A stretch of DNA of 64,000 nt. Origin: MAG-120531 sp963934855 (lineage in GTDB: Bacteria; Bacteroidota; Bacteroidia; Flavobacteriales; Flavobacteriaceae). The notes beneath the pieces were generated by a model. The model did no database searches, had not been told where the DNA came from, and worked only from the letters and a program-made list of their open reading frames with translations. Location: the NCBI GenBank assembly GCA_963934855.1, contig CAWWAC010000007.1, forward strand, positions 1 through 64,000. Reading direction: 5' to 3'. The translations under genes were made by a program, and so were the position numbers. Shown here one piece after another: positions 60,439 to 64,000 of the stretch. Each line of letters starts with the position of its first letter. Position 1 is the stretch's first letter.

Positions 60439-62508
60439 ATGAAAAAAATGATACTCAGTTTCGTGATTGCGCTTACCGCTGTAAGCCTACACGCACAAAT
60501 AGATAGAACTACCATACCAACAGCAGGTCCTGCTCCTACAATTAATTTAGAAGAGCCTATTCGCTTTGAGCTAAAAAATGGCCTGACCGTCATGGTAGTA
60601 GAAAACCACAAATTACCAAGAGTTTCTATTCAATTAAGTATAGACAACCCCCCTAGTTTTGAAGGAGAAAAAGCTGGTGTTTCTAGCTTGGCTGCTGGAC
60701 TTATGGGTAACGGTTCTAACAGTATTTCAAAAGATGATTTTAATGAAGAGGTAGATTTTTTAGGGGCCAACATTAACTTTGGAGCCTCTTCTGCTTTTGC
60801 AAGTTCACTTTCAAAATACTTTCCTAGAATTCTGGAATTAATGGCAGACGCTGCTATCAATCCTAATTTTACAGAAGAAGAGTTTAAGAAAGAGAAAGAC
60901 AAGCTACTTACAGGCTTAAAGTCACAAGAAAAAGACGTTTCTGCCATGGCTAATAGAGTACAAGCTGCTATTGCATATGGGAAAAACCATCCTAATGGAG
61001 AGTTTGCTACAGAAGAAACTGTGAGCAAAGTAGTCCTAGCCGATGCTAAAGCATATTACGCCACTTACTTTAACCCAAACCAGGCTTATTTAGTCATTAT
61101 TGGAGATGTAGACACTAAAGAAGTTAAGAAATTAGTCAAAAAATACTTTTCCTCTTGGAAAAAAGGAGATCCTATTGTAAGCAATTGGAGCAACCCTAGC
61201 CCTTCTTTAGGAGCCAGCATTAATTTTATTGACATGCCCAATGCGGTTCAGTCAGAGGTAAGTGTTCAAAACATTGTAAGCTTACAAATGAAAGACACTG
61301 ACTACTTACCAACCCTAATGGCGAATAGAATTTTAGGTGGCGGAGGATCTGCTAGGTTATTTCAAAATCTGAGAGAAGACAAAGCTTACACCTACGGGTC
61401 TTATTCTAGTATTGGAAATAGTAAATACACCCCCTCTAGATTTAGTGCATATGCAAGTGTTAGAAATGCAGTCACAGATTCTGCCGCTGTACAAATATTA
61501 GAAGAAGTACAGAAAATGATTTCAGAGCCAGTGACTCAAAAAGAGTTAGATGCAGCAAAGGCTACCTATGTAGGAAGCTTTGTTATGGCTTTGGAGAATC
61601 CTAGCACCATTGCTGGCTATGCCCTTAATATTGAAACAGAAGGGCTATCTAAAGATTTCTACAAAACATATCTAGAGAAAATTAACGCTATTACAGTAGC
61701 TGATGTTCAGGCGGCCGCTTCAAAATATTTCACTTTAGAAAACACCCAGCTAGTGGTGACTGGAAAAGGCCAAGATGTTTTGGAAAATCTAGAAAAAATG
61801 TCTTTCCTAGGTAAAAGCTTGCCAGTAAAGTATTTTAACACCTATGCAGATTCTGTTGACAAGCCCCAATATAAAATGCCGGTTCCTGCGGGAGTGACAG
61901 CACAAAGTGTTGTAGCCGGTTATATCAAAGCTGTTGGCGGCAGAAAAGCCCTTGAAAAAGTAAAAACAGTAGCCGTTTTTGCCTCTGGAGAAGTACAGGG
62001 TATAAAATTGAATTTTAAGCTTGTTAAAACAGCTAAAAACCAATTTATGCAAGACCTTTCTATGATGGGTAATTCCATGAGCAAGCAAGTATTTAACGGA
62101 GAAAGTGGTTATGTAATGGCGCAAGGACAAAAAATGGACCTAGATGCCAAACAAGCTGCTACAATTAAAGATGAGGCCCAGCCTTTTTATGAACTTAACT
62201 TAGCTACCAACGACATTTCTTTAGAAGGTATTGAAAAGGTAGATGGTGAAAATGTCTACAAAGTAAAGGTGGCTGCTAATAAGACCGCTTATTACAGTGT
62301 AGTTTCAGGACAAAAAGTTCAGGAAGTAACTGTGGTAGAAATGATGGGACAGAGCATGGAAAGTGTTGTGAAATACGGAGATTACAAAGAAGCTTCTGGT
62401 ATTTTATTTCCATTCTATATAGGTCAAATGATGGGGCCACAGCTTATTGAATTTAAAGTAGATAAGGTAGAGGTGAACTCAGGAATAACTGATAAAGATT
62501 TTAACTAA
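60439..62508 (+). CDS. M16-family inactive partner with C-terminal LolA-like domain
   Basis: A 689-residue exported protein (signal peptide ending SLHAQ). Residues ~35-465 follow the M16 fold, with GGGGSARLFQNLREDKAYTYGSYS typical of the R/Y substrate-binding half, but the HxxEH motif is replaced (EGEKAGVSSLAAGLMG), so it is non-catalytic. Residues ~485-689 form an extra beta-rich domain (AGYIKAVGGRKALEKVKTVAVFASGEVQG..) like outer-membrane lipoprotein-sorting proteins. It should pair with the preceding catalytic subunit. Confidence 0.9.
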   Translation: MKKMILSFVIALTAVSLHAQIDRTTIPTAGPAPTINLEEPIRFELKNGLTVMVVENHKLPRVSIQLSIDNPPSFEGEKAGVSSLAAGLMGNGSNSISKDDFNEEVDFLGANINFGASSAFASSLSKYFPRILELMADAAINPNFTEEEFKKEKDKLLTGLKSQEKDVSAMANRVQAAIAYGKNHPNGEFATEETVSKVVLADAKAYYATYFNPNQAYLVIIGDVDTKEVKKLVKKYFSSWKKGDPIVSNWSNPSPSLGASINFIDMPNAVQSEVSVQNIVSLQMKDTDYLPTLMANRILGGGGSARLFQNLREDKAYTYGSYSSIGNSKYTPSRFSAYASVRNAVTDSAAVQILEEVQKMISEPVTQKELDAAKATYVGSFVMALENPSTIAGYALNIETEGLSKDFYKTYLEKINAITVADVQAAASKYFTLENTQLVVTGKGQDVLENLEKMSFLGKSLPVKYFNTYADSVDKPQYKMPVPAGVTAQSVVAGYIKAVGGRKALEKVKTVAVFASGEVQGIKLNFKLVKTAKNQFMQDLSMMGNSMSKQVFNGESGYVMAQGQKMDLDAKQAATIKDEAQPFYELNLATNDISLEGIEKVDGENVYKVKVAANKTAYYSVVSGQKVQEVTVVEMMGQSMESVVKYGDYKEASGILFPFYIGQMMGPQLIEFKVDKVEVNSGITDKDFN

Positions 62509-62530
62509 TCACATATTTATAGAGTTAAAA

Positions 62531-62559
62531 ACAGCGCCTCTTGGGCGCTGTTTTTTTTT
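62531..62559 (+). terminator. Terminator after the M16 pair
   Basis: ACAGCGCC pairs with GGCGCTGT (8 bp) around a 5-base loop, followed by nine T. The promoter box of the next gene begins at the last T. Confidence 0.92.
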
Positions 62560-62566
62560 ACCTTTG
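62559..62566 (+). promoter_or_regulatory. -7 promoter box of the lipoprotein gene
   Basis: TACCTTTG matches TAnnTTTG and is fused to the T-run of the preceding terminator; 22 bases before the ATG at 62589. A weaker box TACCTTTA (62578-62585) stands 3 bases before the ATG. Confidence 0.5.
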
Positions 62567-62588
62567 TATTTCATCTATACCTTTAGAT

Positions 62589-63101
62589 ATGAAAAAAATT
62601 CCCCTACTTTTAAAGCGTGTTACTTTTACCTTAGTGACTGTTTTTATCTTCACCTTAAGTGCATGTAAAACGGAACCAAAAACTCCTAAAAAAACACAAA
62701 TGCAAGAAGTCATGGACGTACACGACGCAGTAATGCCCAAGATGGGAAGCATAGGACGTCTTGTTAAAGAATTGGGAATAAAAAGAGACAGTCTAAAGAT
62801 GATTAAAGTCCAATTAGAAGGATCTCATGAGACAGAATTAGTTTTAATGACCCAAGGCATAGACAGTTTACAAAACGCTTATAAGCAGATGATGGACTGG
62901 ATGAAAGATTTTGGAAGCCAGTTTACGGCAGAAGAAATTTTAAAAGGCAAAGCTCTCACTAAAGATAAAAAAGCTGCTTTATTCCTAGAGGCAAAAAAAG
63001 TAGGGGCCATGGAAGCTTCTGTAAACGGAAGTATTCTAAATGCAGAAGAACTTTTGAGCAGTATTAAAAAACCTAACCAGCTGCATAACGGCCAAGAATA
63101 A
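62589..63101 (+). CDS. Helical lipoprotein of unknown function
   Basis: A 170-residue lipoprotein with signal peptide and lipobox LSAC (Cys24). The rest is predicted to be mostly alpha-helical and heptad-like (QEVMDVHDAVMPKMGSIGRL, LVLMTQGIDSLQNAYKQMMDWMKDFG), with a conserved-looking DWMKDF block. I recognise no named family, although proteins of this kind occur widely in Flavobacteriia. The ATG at 62589 begins the signal peptide; the longer in-frame start would lie inside the terminator. It converges on gldD. Confidence 0.8.
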   Translation: MKKIPLLLKRVTFTLVTVFIFTLSACKTEPKTPKKTQMQEVMDVHDAVMPKMGSIGRLVKELGIKRDSLKMIKVQLEGSHETELVLMTQGIDSLQNAYKQMMDWMKDFGSQFTAEEILKGKALTKDKKAALFLEAKKVGAMEASVNGSILNAEELLSSIKKPNQLHNGQE

Positions 63102-63125
63102 GTATGGTTGTGAGTGACCTTCAAA

Positions 63126-63713
63126 CTACTGCGCTGAAACTTTAGTTTTCCAGGCTATTCCACTAATTATTTGCCTGAGGTCTCTAATCACATATTGTGC
63201 TGCCGGATAAATAGAATCATAATGAGGCCTTATATTAAAATACAAAGCCCCACTTAAAAAGTTTTGTGACTGGTCAGATACATAAAATTGGGCTGCAGAG
63301 GCTGCGTCTCCCTTAATTTCATACAGAACTCCTCGCTTATTGTTGCTCACATCTTCATAAGGGAATTCTAAAATTGCAGTGGCTTTTTTTACATGCTCTG
63401 AAAGTTTGTTTTCAATCCCCGCCTCTAATGCCTCAAAAGAAGTATTTACAACAGTATAATTCAAAAACAAACTAGCGTCTAAAGTAGGGTAGTAAACCTC
63501 AAGACCCCGCTCAGTTTGGCTTTTGATCTCTGCCTGGGTGTTTAGGGGTAGCATGTAAAAAGGACTTTCAAAAAGAGTGTATTGTGGGCTTGGATAGGAC
63601 AGGGCTAAATACGCTTTAGGCTTGGGATACGGAGTGTTTGTTTCACAAGAGACTTGTAAAATGAATAGGGTAAACCCCCATAAAAAAAAAGGCATAAAAT
63701 TATTATTCCGCAT
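63126..63713 (-). CDS. gldD: Gliding motility lipoprotein GldD
   Basis: A 195-residue lipoprotein (lipobox QVSC, Cys23) with the GldD opening YPKPKAYLALSYPSPQY and a body with FPYEDVSNNKRGVLYEIKGDAASAAQFYVSD and SGALYFNIRPHYDSIYP. GldD is needed for gliding and type IX secretion in Flavobacterium johnsoniae; its exact role is unclear. It follows gldE after 8 bases, the usual order. Confidence 0.92.
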   Translation of the reverse strand: MRNNNFMPFFLWGFTLFILQVSCETNTPYPKPKAYLALSYPSPQYTLFESPFYMLPLNTQAEIKSQTERGLEVYYPTLDASLFLNYTVVNTSFEALEAGIENKLSEHVKKATAILEFPYEDVSNNKRGVLYEIKGDAASAAQFYVSDQSQNFLSGALYFNIRPHYDSIYPAAQYVIRDLRQIISGIAWKTKVSAQ

Positions 63714-63721
63714 GCAGTTGT

Positions 63722-64000
63722 CTATTGAGGGAGGGTCACTTTAATCTGACGTAAGCGTTTCTTATCTAGACTCTCTACTGTGAAAATATAATGGTGAAAT
63801 GGAATCTTAGTACCTCTCTTTGGGAATCCTTGTGCTATTTCTAAAACAAATCCAGCAATAGTCTCAGACTCTCCTTTTTGATTTTCAAAAAGGGTCTCAT
63901 CTGCTATTTTGGTCACCTTGTAAAAATCCTTCAGTACAGTCTTTCCTTCAAATACAAAATTATAAGGGTCTAATTTGGAATACACTAAGTCCTCATCGTC
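63722..64000 (-). CDS. gldE: Gliding motility-associated protein GldE, C-terminal part
   Basis: The last ~92 residues of a CorC/HlyC (CNNM) family protein; the frame is open to the right edge, so the 5' part lies outside the window. Visible are the end of the CBS region (DDEDLVYSKLD) and the CorC_HlyC transporter-associated domain (YNFVFEGKTVLKDFYKVT, ETIAGFVLEIAQGFPKRGTKI, VESLDKKRLRQIKVTL). Its place before gldD identifies it as gldE. Confidence 0.9.
   Translation of the reverse strand, partial: DDEDLVYSKLDPYNFVFEGKTVLKDFYKVTKIADETLFENQKGESETIAGFVLEIAQGFPKRGTKIPFHHYIFTVESLDKKRLRQIKVTLPQ

Noticed and set aside
63101..63126. Terminator between the helical lipoprotein gene and gldD
   Set aside because: The 24-base gap holds no stem-loop.
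1..64000. CRISPR array, IS element, phage, tRNA or rRNA genes
   Set aside because: No spaced direct repeats, transposase or integrase motifs, cloverleaf or rRNA signatures were seen anywhere in the window.

Overview
The window reads as chromosome of a gliding, aerobic member of the Flavobacteriaceae (Bacteroidota). The DNA is AT-rich and densely coding. Genes lack Shine-Dalgarno sequences, many start sites carry the Bacteroidota -7 promoter box (TAnnTTTG), and there are two TonB-dependent receptors, many outer-membrane lipoproteins, a type IX secretion (T9SS) sorting domain, and gldD with a partial gldE at the right edge. I see no IS element, phage gene, CRISPR array, tRNA or rRNA. No gene-free stretch exceeds 300 bases; the longest (52858-53113) holds a TPP riboswitch.

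Layout. 1-11380: three large FG-GAP/VCBS-repeat proteins (the first cut by the window edge), a small lipoprotein, a vanadium-haloperoxidase/PAP2-like lipoprotein and a sodium:solute symporter, ended by a strong terminator. 11498-20957: a secreted conserved protein, a penicillin-acylase-family lipoprotein, a lipid-type ABC exporter, a ferredoxin plus ferredoxin reductase, NifU-like and Mrp-like Fe-S proteins, an alkyltransferase-like protein, a LysE-type exporter and TrmB. 21002-27804: a PhoR/PhoB-type two-component pair followed upstream by a TonB receptor, a beta-helix lipoprotein and a stand-alone T9SS sorting domain. 27866-42605: mostly housekeeping (tyrS, dihydroorotase, glycosyltransferases, uroporphyrinogen-III synthase, a saccharopine dehydrogenase-like protein with an Lrp regulator, SemiSWEET, leuS). 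42799-46200: the ftsX-DUF3098-uppP-truB operon. 46218-50615: thioredoxin-like protein, tag, DUF3127, histidine kinase, HIT, greA and a degenerate Rieske-like lipoprotein. 50698-56513: TPP-riboswitch-controlled TonB receptor next to a DUF4301 protein, a NadR-like kinase, a PnuC-type transporter and a phosphopantetheinyl transferase. 56587-64000: ahcY, rpmA/rplU, two M16 peptidase-family genes, a lipoprotein, gldD and partial gldE.

The most interesting signals are: (i) a dispersed motif, TTTGGCCNNNGGCCGATGC, found four times nearly perfectly and three more times in part, in both orientations and in unrelated genes and an intergenic gap; (ii) a vitamin-acquisition neighbourhood in which a TPP riboswitch/TonB receptor lies beside transporter, kinase and nucleotidyltransferase-like genes; (iii) a terminator-like hairpin in the greA leader; and (iv) several proteins of known families that lack a hallmark residue (Mrp without CxxC, dihydroorotase with Gln for a metal His, Rieske-like without a ligand His, ATL with PAHRV, M16 without HxxEH). 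Starts were moved to internal Met codons where signal peptides, family alignments or overlaps favoured it.
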